Below, in pieces: positions 42,547 through 54,030 of a stretch of DNA of 64,000 bases. The stretch's first letter is position 1. Each line of letters starts with the position of its first letter. The translations under genes were made by a program, and so were the position numbers. The notes below the pieces were generated by a model. The model saw only the letters and a program-made list of their open reading frames with translations, was not told where the DNA came from and ran no database searches. Source of the DNA: Wolfiporia cocos (Eukaryota > Basidiomycota > Agaricomycetes > Polyporales > Phaeolaceae); NCBI GenBank assembly GCA_029448655.1, contig JACCLO010000003.1:124001-188000 (forward strand). The letters are read 5' to 3'.

Positions 42547-45500
42547 AGAACGCACCAGCCCCGCAGCGGCTGGGAGCATACAGCGCCCCGAAGAAGCGCA
42601 CCTCTACAAAGAGGCTTCACAGAGACCCCTTATCTTGTGGGAAGATAAGGCGGTCGTACGTCACCCGGTATCCCATCTCGGTATATTCGGTAACTCGGCA
42701 ATGAACTTTGCCCGGAGGACTCAGACACTAGCTACATGTGCCCCTCCTGTACAACACTTTCATCCTGACCCTGTCGCGCTCAAGTTCTTCACTTTGTATA
42801 ATGTACATGGAAACAATTCTCGAGACGATAATAAATCGTTTTCTATCGAAGTAGAACTATGGGTGTATGGAAAGAAAGTAAACGCCATGGCACTAATCGA
42901 CACGGGTGCATCAATAAGCGTCATTGACAAGAAACTCGTCCACGAGGAAAAGTTAGTAACACAAAAACTACCTTCGCCTCTCAAGATTCGCAATGCCGAC
43001 GGTACCTCTAATACCGCTGGTAATATCAACATGGCAGTTAAGGCTTATATGGTGCATGAGGAACACAAGTCCACCGAATTCTTGTACGTAATGGACGTAC
43101 AGAATGCGGATGTGATCCTTGGATATGACTGGTTCCTGAAACACAACCCGGACTTCAATTGGCCGGAAGGAAATAGAACCCCACAACATCTATCAGATCA
43201 TCAACGACTTTCCAATAGATTTTCTCGGCTTAGAGGAGCCTGAGAATCCCTTTGTCACCTGGGTGAACACCCTTGACGAAGGAACGGAACTCCTTATCGA
43301 AGCCATACAATCGATAACGGAGAAGTCGGACGATGAATTCTTGACAGATGCTGATCTCCAGAAATGGAAATCATTGGTTCCGGAGATATACCAGGAGTTT
43401 GGTCCCACGGTATTTTCTCAACGCGCATCCGAAAGGATGCCCAAACGGAAACCATACGACCACGCCATCGACTTCCCCGATGACGCAGTACTACCGCCCC
43501 CGAGTAAGGCATACAAGATGTCTCCTCAGGAAGCGAACTCGCTAGATCAGTGGATTCAGGAAGAGTTACGGAAGGGCTACATCCGACACTCGAAATCCCC
43601 GATTGCGAGCCCGGTCTTCTTCGTCCCTAAAAAGTATGGCGGAGCCTGAATGGTAGTCGATTACCGAAACTTGACCATTAAAAATAGGTACCCTCTCCCA
43701 CGCATAGACGAGCTTATCGATAAGCTTAGCCAGGCTTCGATCTTCACAAAACTCGACTTGCGTTGGGGATGCAACAACGTAAGAATCAAGGAGGGAGATG
43801 AATGGAAGACCGCATTCGTTACGCCTAACGGCCTTTACGAAGCTGTAGTCATGTACTTCGGTTTTTGTAATGCACCCAGCACGTTCCAACACATGATGAA
43901 CGATATTCTAGGTGACCTTATCAGAGAAGGAAAGGTCATTGTCTACCTAGACGACATCCTTGTGTTCGGTAACGACTTGCTGGAACACCGTCACATCGTC
44001 AAGCAAGTATTACAAATCTTGCAAGACAACGACTTGTTCGCGAAGCCTGAAAAGTGCTTCTTCGAACAAAGCAGTATTGAATACCTGGGAATGATAATTT
44101 CCAAAGGAAAAGTCGAAATGGACCCTAAGAAGGTAGCTGGCGTAATGGACTGGCCTACACCTGCCAAGGTGAAGGACGTTCAGGCCTTTGTTGGCTTCGC
44201 CAACTACTACCGTCGGTTCATTAAAGACTTCTCCAAAGTGGTTAAGCCGTTAACCGAACTGTCCAAGAAAAACACGCAATGGAACTGGGGACCCGAGCAA
44301 GCAGAAGCATTCCAGACACTTAAGGAAGCTTTCACATCAGCTCCAATACTCCGGATCCCAGATCAGGAGTCCCCGTTCCGCGTGGAAGCGGATTCATCAG
44401 ATTACGCAACTGGTGCGGTGCTGTCGCAATATTCTTCGGAAGATAAGCTCTGGCACCCGGTAGCCTTTTACTCGAAATCTCTATCAGCACCCGAAAGGAA
44501 CTATGAGATTTACGATAAGGAGTTGCTTGCAATCATCCGCGCTCTAGAGGAATGGAGACATTACCTCGAAGGACACCCACACAAATTTGAAGTATGGTCG
44601 GATCATCTTAATCTGACATATTTCAAATCGGCACAATGGCTTACCCAGAGACAGGCACGATGGAGTCTTTACCTGACAAGGTTGAACTTCACAATGTGTC
44701 ACAAACCAGGAAAAACAATGCTCATGGCTGACCCTCTGTCACGAAGGCCAGACCATGAAGAGGGGGTGGAACTCGACAATCGCAATCAAATTTTGCTGAA
44801 ACCGGAATATTTCACTGTTAGGGCACTCGAAGCATCACAACAGAAGATACAATCAGGCGATGGACCTCCTCCAACACATCCGACAAGCACTCATGAACGA
44901 TCAGATTACCAAAGATTACCAGGAACTACTGAAGAGTGGTCCCAAGGAATTTGGTAAAGATCTCCAGGAATGGAACATGGAGGCCGGATTACTCCTCAGA
45001 CGAGGAAAAGTGTACGTTCCAAAAAAGCCTAAGGAATTGCGCACGAAGATACTGGAGTTACATCATGACCATGTGACTGCCGGACACTTCGGACGATGGA
45101 AGACCTATGAACTTCTATCACGTAATTACTGGTGGCCCGGAATGACCACGATGATGAAGCAATACGTGGAAGGGTGTGACACATGCCAACGCATGAAGAA
45201 CCACAACCAGACCCCGTACGGACCCCTGCAACCGCTCCCAGTACCAGAAGCACCATGGGACACTGTCATAATTGACCTTATCGTCCACCTACCGCCCAGC
45301 GGCGAATTAAAACAATTCAATGCTATTATGGTAATAGTGGACCGACTTACCAAGCGAGCACACTTTATTCCCACGTCAGACGGAATAACGGCAAAAGAAT
45401 TAGCGAACCTCCTGTATCTTCGGATCTACCCGAATCACGGACTTCCGAAACAAATCATTTCGGATAGAGGACCGCAATTCGCTTCCGCCTTATTCAAGGG

Positions 45501-46941
45501 ATGGTGCGAGCAATTGGGAATTCAACGGTCAATGACAACCGCCTATCACCTGCAAGCGGACGGTCAGACGGAGAGGGTTAACCAGATTCTAGAACAATAT
45601 CTTAGATGTTACATCGATGTTATTCAAAAGGATAATTGGTCATGGTATCTCCCGACGGCTGAATTCGCGTACAACAACGCAGCTAGCGAGACGACTAAGA
45701 ATAGTCCATTCTTTGTCGAACTAGGAAGGCACCCTAATGCAGGACCTGCGGATTTACGTCCAATGCAATACACGGACTTAAATGCCATTGCTTACGCCAG
45801 ATGATCAGCACAAGAACAAGCTAAGGCAGCTATGAAATTGGCTGCTGAACGCTGGTCTTGGCACTACGATCAACACAAGTGCTCGGTACCGTTTAAAGTC
45901 GGCGACAAAGTACTCGTTGACGCCCGTAGCTGGCAAGACTCCAAAAGGAGTCTTAGTCCACGCTATTTGGGACCATTTAAGATAATCGAACAATTATCTC
46001 CGGTCACCTTTAGGGTACACATGGACGAGCAATATAGGGCTTACCACCCCGTATTTCACGCTTCCAAGTTGGTCATGTACAAGGACCCTGTGCATCAGAA
46101 GAAACCGGAGCCTCAGCCAGAAATGGTTGATGGCGAGGAATTATGGGAAGTCGAGAAGATCTTAGATCATCGTCTCCGCGCAGGAAGAGTTGAATACAGA
46201 ATCCTATGGAAAGGATTTGGTATCAATGACGACTCCTGGGTACGCGAAGCGGATCTCGACACGGCATATGACATTCTGCAAGAATACAAGGCTTCACACG
46301 CCATACCTATGCAGGATGTACCCCTCAGGCGATCAGCTAGAAGGAAAGAAGCAGTTCACGTTTTCGACCCTGACAGCGACGACTGGGAAGCCAACGAATG
46401 CACGTGGCCAGACGACTGGCCGCAGAATCGCGAGGAATTTGCAAAGGACATTAAGCAGCGCATGGTTAGACACCCCAACGGGGGATGGATGTCAGCTGAC
46501 ATTAACCAAAACGCGGATTTGAAAATCATAGTCGGTGAAGGCGGCCGAATGCCGGAAAAAGGAACCAAGGACTCGGTTGGGTTTGACCTGTACACTGCAA
46601 CAGGCGACGTTCTGCCAGCTCACGGGCAGACAGAATACAACACCAAACTGAAAATTCAGGTTCCCTTCGGCACTTACGGACGCATCGCCCCCTGCTCTAG
46701 TCTTGCCCGAAAAGGCATTAACGTAATGGGTGGCATTATCGACCATGATCACCAAGGTGAAGTAATCATTATTCTCCAAAACCACTCCGATATCTCTATC
46801 GATATCAAGGCCGGAGATAAGATTGCTCAGCTGATCTGCGAAGTCGCTAAAGACCCGCACATTACGCTACACGGAAAATCTTACTTTGAAAAGATTAAAT
46901 CCGAGCGTGATACTGGTGGATTCGGCTCCACAGGAAAGTAA
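42482..46941 (+). pseudogene. Family-B pol, decayed copy
   Basis: All domains PR to dUTPase are recognisable, but there are several lesions: a deletion with frame loss near 43170, a TGA near 43647, a small in-frame loss at 43667, a two-base loss near 44860 and a TGA near 45802. The integrase core resembles family-B copy 1, not the copy at 57040-61575. The C-terminal dUTPase motifs remain readable, with one change in motif II (GRIAPCSSLA). Confidence 0.92.
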
Positions 46942-47520
46942 TTGTTCCATTAGGGACAATGAAACCTGAAGAGGGGGTAATGTCACAGATTTGGGACATG
47001 CCACTATTTTTCCCGTATTTTTACCTATTTATCTGGTATTTCTACGACCTTGTAGACATTTACGCTGATAAGCGCCCATCTACACGTACACGCAACCAAA
47101 CAACACGTACACAATGCGGTATACATCCACCTGTCATAACAACATGTACATAACACGCTCGTACGCGTCAATGACTCAGCGGACTAACCTCCGGTGTCAC
47201 GCGCCTTACTCATATCCCAATACCGGGCTATGTCAGTACAATTGGATAAGCGGCCCGCTCGTTATCACATGCCAATGCCCTTACGATTACTCATATCCCG
47301 ATACCGGTATATAAGAATCTCATGCATGGCTTACTAACGTAGTTACAGCCACTTCCACAACATGGACCTACGGTCCAAACAAACGTTCTTACTGTAGAGT
47401 TTCAGTCAATTATCTTAATCTGCCAACTGCCCTTTGCTTAAGAAATCGCAGTTGCGAGCTAGGTTTGCACGCAGATTAATCTGCTAACTGCGGCAGATTA
47501 ATCTACTGTGACAATAAAAT

Positions 47521-47607
47521 GGTACATCCCGGATTCGAACCAAGGACCTTAGCACAGATCAGAATAAGAGCATCGCAGCATAATTAGCTAACTGAGCCAT
47601 AGTGGCA
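47521..47607 (-). other. tRNA-like sequence in the left arm of H copy 1
   Basis: Minus strand: an A-box-like TGGCTCAGTTAGC and a B-box GGTTCGAATCC with a pairing T-stem. The acceptor and D stems do not pair well, so it is a tRNA-derived repeat, not a working gene. Confidence 0.55.
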
Positions 47608-47895
47608 ATAGTTACCTTTGACTAATTAAAATATATATAACGCAAATTTTACACACAATCTCGCAAATCATCAAGGCAACTAACTGCTCTAACAAGCATA
47701 CAGAAATCAATGATAGTGGTAGCTTGATTTACCATGCTTGACCTGGAGCAACTCACCATGGGAAAGCTGAATACACTGGAATCACAGGTCTTTAGAGGCA
47801 GATTCATTTGGATTTGTGTTATGGAAGATGTTAAAACTGCGAAAATGAAGTTTACAAAATACTCTATATATTGCTTAAAATGGGACACACACTAG

Positions 47896-47983
47896 TTGCC
47901 CTGTAGCTCAGTTGGCTAACATATGCTGCGATGCTGTTATTCCCATCTGTGCTAAGGTCCTTGGTTCGAATCCGGGATGTGCC
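47896..47983 (+). other. tRNA-like sequence in the right arm of H copy 1
   Basis: Plus strand: TAGCTCAGTTGGC (A-box-like) and GGTTCGAATCC (B box), mirror image of 47521-47607. Confidence 0.55.
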
Positions 47984-48402
47984 ATTTTATTGTCACAGTA
48001 GATTAATCTGCCGCAGTTAGCAGATTAATCTGCGTGCAAACCTAGCTCGCAACTGCGATTTCTTAAGCGAAGGGCAGTTGGCAGATTAAGATAATTGACT
48101 GAAGTCCCTCTCTTACTGGTGCGGCCATTACCGACGCACATGGTCTATTGTAGTTTACGACTTAGCTGTATTAGTTATGTCTGCGCACAGACCGTCTTCA
48201 TGTTTGGCTCCCTTACTGGTAACCAAACAAAGCATGTATATAAGTAGGGCTATCACTGCGGATAAGCCTTAGATTTGTTCTCTGCATTTGCACAGTTACA
48301 TATCATCTCTGCTTGCACCTACTAGTCCCCTCACCAACCTCCAGCAACTCCTTCAAGTCGCTTCTAAGGTTATAGAGTGAGTCCCACAACTAGTTTGTGT
48401 CA

Positions 48403-48535
48403 TCTCCTAGGAACTCCACCTAGGACTTGAAGGCATCTAACGAATATTTGCCTTGCATACGGCGACATGCCTACGTGCAGAAGAACGATTTATATTCGCG
48501 ACTCGAATATACGAACGGGTATTCGACCCGTAACA
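48403..48535 (+). repeat. 3' end of a family-C LTR
   Basis: The last 130 or so bases of the family-C LTR, ending CGACCCGTAACA. The upstream part is missing at the border with the family-B LTR. Confidence 0.82.
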
Positions 48536-48900
48536 ATATCTACACTTCAAAGGAAGTAAAACTACTTCCAGGAGAGACTACAGTCATAGACACAGGCTTA
48601 AAAACCCTGCTCCCTTACGGGCACTATGGCCAACTCGTTAGTCGCTCAAGCATGGCCCTAAAAAGCCTTATCGTAGTCGGAGGCATTATAGACTGGGATT
48701 ATAGAGGAGAAGTCAAAGTCATGATCCACAACCTCGGATCCAAACCCTACGTCGTCCAAAAGAAAGACAAAGTCGCACAACTTTTGGTCCATAAACAGTC
48801 TCACCCAGAGATCCATCACGGAAGCCTAAAGTCATATCAGTGATACAAGGAACAAGGACAACGAGGTAGCAAAGGTTTTGGCAGCACTGGAAGGTAGTAC
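48536..48900 (+). pseudogene. Family-K pol tail: dUTPase fragment
   Basis: Reads VKLLPGETTVIDTGLK, GQLVSRSSMA (motif II), GGIIDWDYRGE (III), KDKVAQLL (IV). After a TGA at 48841 a motif V (RGSKGFGSTG) is in another frame. Motif I is lost at the LTR border. A polypurine tract and LTR follow at once, so in this family too the dUTPase is at the end of pol. It is more diverged than the B and F enzymes. Confidence 0.85.
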
Positions 48901-48966
48901 AAACAAAACCTAACCCTTCACGGGGCTCTAGTACAACACTACTCTCCATCGAGGACGCTGAAATCT

Positions 48967-48979
48967 AAACAGGGGGTAA
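48967..48979 (+). promoter_or_regulatory. Polypurine tract, family K
   Basis: AAACAGGGGGTAA immediately before the LTR at 48980, like the family-B tract. Confidence 0.7.
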
Positions 48980-49509
48980 TGTCACAGATTTTCCTAAGCT
49001 AACACTTATTTTCCCACAATTTTCCCTAACGTTCTACAATTCCTACGTCAATTGTCTTACTTAGCTCTAACTTAACTAGTTCCATAAGTACCTATACGTC
49101 ACATGTACCAACACCGTTCCAACACACCGATCTTATCTCTATCTTATCTAAGATAGCAATCCTCTTATCTAAACACACGTAGTAGATAACCAAGACTCAC
49201 GTCACAAGACCAAGTAGATAGTCTTACTCATTGCGCGTCAGCACGATGACATATCCCGACCGGGCTATTACTCAGCCTCGGTCCACTTGAACACATGCCT
49301 GTACATACGGTGACCGGGGTCCGTCCCCCAGTATTAGGAGTCCTTCTACGCATGTATATAAACCCTACTCTGAGTCGCTTAGGACTCAGACTAGTTCATT
49401 TATCGACCACTGCTATTAGCCCCCCAAGCTATTAGCCTCTAACCTCTGCTTATAACCCTTGTGACGCGTCCTACAAAGGCCTCAACCCAATATAAGTAAG
49501 TTTGTGTCA
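48980..49509 (+). repeat. 3' LTR, family K
   Basis: 530 bp, TGTCACAGATTTTCC start and AGTTTGTGTCA end, TATATAAAC near 49355. The rest of this element is absent. Confidence 0.75.
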
Positions 49510-51555
49510 GTGGCGGCCCAGGTTCCCATGTGCTGGTACTGAAGAGTGGCGTCTGCCGAGAGCGTGGACTGGCCAGTACAGGCCGTGTGTGATGTAGGGT
49601 GATCGAGCGTGATCAGCTGTGATTGGTATGTAGGGTCCTGTGACTGCTAGGGTTCTCAGTCGTACAGGTGCTGCACGAGGTCGGTGTTCCTCATAGATTA
49701 GGGCGGCTGGAGTTTAAGGCCTTCCATGGGCCTTTGTCCATATAGTACATAGTCCGTGCCAGTAATGGCATAAGTCCGTCGTCGGTAATGACCGTGTAGC
49801 CGGTAATGGCTGTGGTTTGTGGAGACGGGAGGTGTTGGGTTCGGTTGGTGGGGTGGACATAGTCCTGTAGAGTTTCAGTCAATTATCTTAATCTGCCAAC
49901 TGCCCTTCACTTAAAAAATCGCAGTTGTGAGCTAGGTTTGCACACAGATTAATCTGCTAACTGCGGCAGATCAATCTACTGTGACAATAAAATGGCACAT
50001 CCCGGATTCGAACCAAGGACCTTAGCGCAGATGAGAATAACAGCATCACAGCGTAATTAGCCGACTGAGCCATTGCATCAACAGGTACCATTGACCAATT
50101 AAAATATAACGCAAATTTTACACACAATTTTCGCAAATCATCAAGGCAACTAACTGCTCCAACAAGCATACAGAAATCAATGATAGTGGTAGCTTGATTT
50201 ACCATGCTTGACCTGGAGCAACTCACCATGGGAAAGCTGAATACACTGGAATCACAGGTCTTTAGAGGCAGATTCATTTGGATTTGTGTTATGGAAGATG
50301 TTAAACTGCGAAAATGAAGTTTACAAAATACTCTATATATTGCTTAAAATGGGGGCAACACCAGTTGCACTGTAGCTCAGTTGGCTAATTACGCTGCGAT
50401 GCTGTTATTCTCATCTGCGCTAAGGTCCTTGGTTCGAATCCGGGATGTGCCATTTTATTGTCACAGTAGATTGATCTGCCGCAGTTAGCAGATTAATCTG
50501 TGTGCAAACCTAGCTCGCAACTGCGATTTCTTAAGCGAAGGGCAGTTGGCAGATTAAGATAATTGACTGAGTCCCTCGTAGTCCTAGCCGTGAGTCTGGA
50601 TGGTGGTGACCTGATGAGGTGTGGTTCAGGTAGCAAGGGATTGGTTTGATTAGGTGCTACTGAGCTCATCGTAGTTGGTCGAGGTCACGTGACTGGTATT
50701 GGCTTTGTACTGGACTGGACGTGTGGTCAGGGACTAGGGTTCTTAGGTGGGGTTGGTGATGCTGGTGGCTAGTGCCCGTGGTGGTACATATGTAGGGCTT
50801 GGATCTAGCTGAGGCATCGGGTTTCCAGCCCCGGGGGTGCTCTCGATGATTGGAAAAAGTACTGTGCCTAGAGGCTTGGAATTGGCGTGTGACAATGTGG
50901 TGGTCCAGGTTCCCACATGCTGGTACTGAGGAGTGGTGCCTGCCGAGAATGTGGACTGGCCAGTATGGGCCGTGCATGATCGAGGGTGATTGGCTGCGAT
51001 TGGTGGGGTGCTTCCTGTGACAGCTAGGGTTCTCAGTCAAACAGGGCGTATCTCTGGAGTTTAGGGCCTTCTGTAGGCCATTGCATGGGTATGCTGGGGT
51101 TTAAGACCTCCCATGGGCCACTGTCCATATAGTACATAGTTCATGCCAGTAATGGCATGAGTCCATGGTCGGTAATGACTGTGTAGCTGGTAATGGCTGT
51201 GGTTCGTGGAGACGGGAGGCATAGGGTTCAGTTGGTTGGGTGGACATGGTCCTAGCCATGAGTCTGGGTCGTCGTGACCGGATGAGGTGTGGTCCAAGTA
51301 GCAGGGGGTTGGTAAGGTTAGGTGCTACTGGGCTCATCGTACTTGGTTGGGGTCACATGACTGCCATTTGGCTTTGTACTGGACTGGATGTGTGGTCTAT
51401 GACGGGGGTTATTAGGTGTGGCTGGTGATGCTGTTGGCTAGTGCCCATGGTGGTAGGGCTTGGATCTAGCTGAGGCATCGGGTTTCCAGCCTCGGGGGTG
51501 CTCTCGATGATCGGAGAAGGTACTGTGCCTAAAGAATTGAAATTGGCATGTGACA
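49510..51555. repeat. Tandem duplication with a unit of about 665 bp
   Basis: Two direct copies: 49510-50893 (counting the inserted element H copy 2) and 50894-51555. Shared landmarks are CCAGGTTCCCA, TGTCCATATAGTACATAG, TCCTAGCC[AG]TGAGTCTGG and GGGGGTGCTCTCGATGAT. GT-rich on the plus strand, with no convincing gene on either strand. Confidence 0.82.
49868..50578. mobile_element. Non-autonomous inverted-repeat element H, copy 2
   Basis: 711 bp, closely similar to 47395-48110 along its length, including tRNA-like arms (about 49994-50076 minus and 50362-50451 plus). The flanking duplication is TAGTCCT (49860-49866 and 50579-50585), 7 bp exact. The undisturbed target sequence is seen in the other tandem unit near 51248, so the empty site is present in the same window. 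Confidence 0.82.
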
Positions 51556-52160
51556 AGAGCTCCAGCTGTGACGGATACCGCAAGCTCAGTCGCCGCTAAC
51601 TGTAAGCAGATGTCGATCATATTTCACGAAATTGGTATTTCAAGTGAGATCCCAGTCATGATGGCTCCAGAGAACCAGAAATTATCACTTCCAACAGTCG
51701 AGATATTCTAGGTGGCTGAAGATGATTCGCCTTTTCCCGTGTCATTGAAAGCGCCTCAATCGTTCATGGGCGTCAATTCCAGGCTCATATGCGATGCGAA
51801 ACCTTCCTACTGACAAACAACACTTGTATGCATAGGCAGTCGCTATGTCCTGATGGAGCATTTTTATGGCTGCGCCATAACAAATATTCCTGTTCACAAT
51901 GCGTCGCCTCCACACTGCGGTATGAATATTTATTTTGCTAAGCGCACTCTATGCTCAAGAATGCTCAAGCTGATGATATGAGAGACTGAATAACCAAAGC
52001 TGTGCAAACCAAGGAGATGAAGAAGACTGGTCAGCCTACAGGCTCCTAAAGCTATGAAGGCAATGTTGGCATCGATGATGGTAGGACACGTCGCGTGTTG
52101 AAGCAATAAGATGTTGCTGTGCCACAGGCTGGATCACGCCACGAGGGGGCGTATCAACGT
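51556..52160. other. Unassigned sequence, no gene seen
   Basis: About 600 bp of AT-moderate DNA with short interrupted frames and no recognised repeat. Ends at the 8-bp target ATCAACGT. Confidence 0.5.
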
Positions 52161-52309
52161 TAGTGATGTGCCGGCCCGGCCCGGCCTGAAAGCCCCCGGC
52201 TTTGGCCCGGCTTTGGACGGCCTTGGCTTTGCAAAACCTGAAGCCGGGCCCCCACTGACAGCCCAGGGCTTGGCCCGGCCCGGCCTGGGGCTTGCCCGGG
52301 GCCTGGCAC

Positions 52310-53007
52310 TGTCACAGATTTGGGACATGCCACTATTTTTCCCGTATTTTTACCTATTTATCTGGTATTTCTACGACCTTGTAGACATTTACGCTGCCAA
52401 GCGCTCGTCTACACGTGCACGCAAACAAACAACACGTACACAACGCGGTATACGTCCACCTGTCATAACAACACGTACATAACACGTTTGTACGCGTCAA
52501 TGACTCAGCGGACTAACCTCCGGTGTCACGCGCCTTACTCATATCCCGATATCGGGCTATGTCAGTACACTTGGATAAGCGGCCCGCTCGTTATCACATG
52601 CCAATGCCCTTACGATTACTCATATCCCGATACCGGTATATAGTTATCACGTGCATGGCTTACTAACGTAGCAACGCCACTTCCACAACACGGACCTACG
52701 GTCCAAACAAACGATCTTACTGGTGCGGCCATTACCGGCGCACATGGTCTATTGTAGTTTATGACTTAACCATATTAGTTATGTCTGCGCACAGACCACC
52801 TTCATGTTTGGCTCCCTTACCGGTAACCAAACAAAGCATGTATATAAGTAGGGCTATCACTGCGGATAAGCCTTAGATTTGTTCTCTGCATTCGCACAGT
52901 TACATATCATCTCTGCTTGCGCCCACTAGCCTCCTCACCAACCTTCAGCAACTCCTTCAAGTCGCTTATTAGGTTATAGTGTGAGTCCCACAGTCTAGTC
53001 TGTGTCA
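52310..53007 (+). repeat. 5' LTR of family-B copy 2
   Basis: 698 bp, TGTCACAGATTTGGG start and TAGTCTGTGTCA end. Its partner is 61615-62312. Confidence 0.96.
52841..52885 (+). promoter_or_regulatory. LTR promoter: TATA box and predicted transcript start
   Basis: TATATAAG at 52841, then AGATTTGTTCT at 52875-52885. The latter is placed where a Pol II start is expected and is complementary to the primer-binding site at 53010-53020. This fixes the U3/R border at about 52875. Confidence 0.7.
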
Positions 53008-53009
53008 TA

Positions 53010-53020
53010 AGAACAAATCT
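53010..53020 (+). promoter_or_regulatory. Self-complementary primer-binding site, family-B copy 2
   Basis: AGAACAAATCT, two bases downstream of the 5' LTR, an 11-nt perfect complement of 52875-52885. Confidence 0.82.
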
Positions 53021-54030
53021 TCCCCCCTACCCCCGCCCTTGCGCTTGCGCTTGGGTCTGGGTTTCTATCCTACAGGGGCTATTACTTGTTGCTGCGCACA
53101 TCCCTTTCTGCCTGACAAGGCGATTGGGGTGATAGTTGAGATCTGGGGGATACATCGCCATTCTCGGCAGAGGATTGGCAACCAGGGAAGCCACACCGCC
53201 TTTTTAGGCAGGAGGCCTACCTAACCCGGACTCCAGGGTCAAGGAGACATAGTCCTCGCTGACAAGCTTGGACTATGCGCGGTTAAGACCCGCCTGTGGA
53301 GAAAAGGGGACGGTCTGCCTGTGTGCGCCCAACCCCCGGTCATGGCAAGCGTTGTTCAGCGCCCCATCACTATCCACAGGGTCATCATTATGATGGCATG
53401 GGAATTTTCCAAAGCCGCCTCCCAGGCGTAAGGGACCTGCTTTGAACCCGTTATGGGAAAAGCAGTGAGGGGGGTGACGTAAAAAATCACCCTGCCATAG
53501 GTCACTCGCGGTAGCCAATAGCATAAGTCCTCCGGGCAGCTCGGCGTGCGAGCATGGGTCAAACGGATTTGGGGCCCCATTGGAAGAGAAGCGCGTAGCC
53601 CACTCCTTCGGGATGTGGAGCGCTGCTGTCTCGCGGTCTTCGGGCCGACAGTGGTTTTTTAGCCCTGATGTGACACCCATGTGGCTATAGACGGCAACCT
53701 CATTGTTGAAGCATGGACAGGCTAAGGGATGTAAAATCCCAGCCACTTTCCGGCATCGTCCCTCCGGGGCGGTGTCGTGTATCCGAATCCCAATCATCTG
53801 ACCCAGGAACCGGCCTGGCAGTCAGCAACTCTACCCCTGGAGTCGGCGCCTCTGACCGTTAGGGTCATGCGAATATCCGCGCCGTCTCGGCACAGGGTTT
53901 GCGCGCAACATAAGAGTAATTATGCCCCGTAGTACACCTTCTTTGCTCCTGAAAAGGAGTCCACTACCCTACCTTACATAATCCCTTTCATTCCTGTTCT
54001 TGGACGTATCACTGGGAAACTTCGTTTCTC
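53021..54030 (+). other. 5' leader of family-B copy 2
   Basis: About 1 kb without a conserved protein-coding frame. A minus-strand open frame of 174 codons at 53273-53797 changes frame in the sister copy, so I do not call it a gene. Confidence 0.7.

Larger units (their letters stand above)
47395..48110. mobile_element. Non-autonomous inverted-repeat element H, copy 1
   Basis: 716 bp with terminal inverted repeats of about 200 bp. Flanked by the 8-bp duplication TCTTACTG (47387-47394 and 48111-48118), and the LTR sequence reads on across it. The left end TAGAG fits the YARNG rule and the 8-bp duplication fits hAT transposons. Each arm holds a tRNA-like stretch. The interior is AT-rich with no gene. 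Confidence 0.82.
46981..48402 (+). repeat. 3' LTR of the decayed family-B copy, interrupted
   Basis: Follows the polypurine tract GAAGAGGGGGTAA (46968-46980). Starts TGTCACAGATTTGGG and ends TTTGTGTCA. Split by the inverted-repeat element 47395-48110. It is inserted in a family-C LTR remnant. Confidence 0.9.

Noticed and set aside
47521..47983. Functional tRNA genes
   Set aside because: A and B box words are present, but acceptor and D stems do not pair properly and the copies lie in the arms of a mobile element.
53273..53797. 174-codon minus-strand ORF in the family-B leader
   Set aside because: In the sister copies (13524-13968 and 17614-18054) the frame is interrupted or shifts, so it is not conserved as protein.
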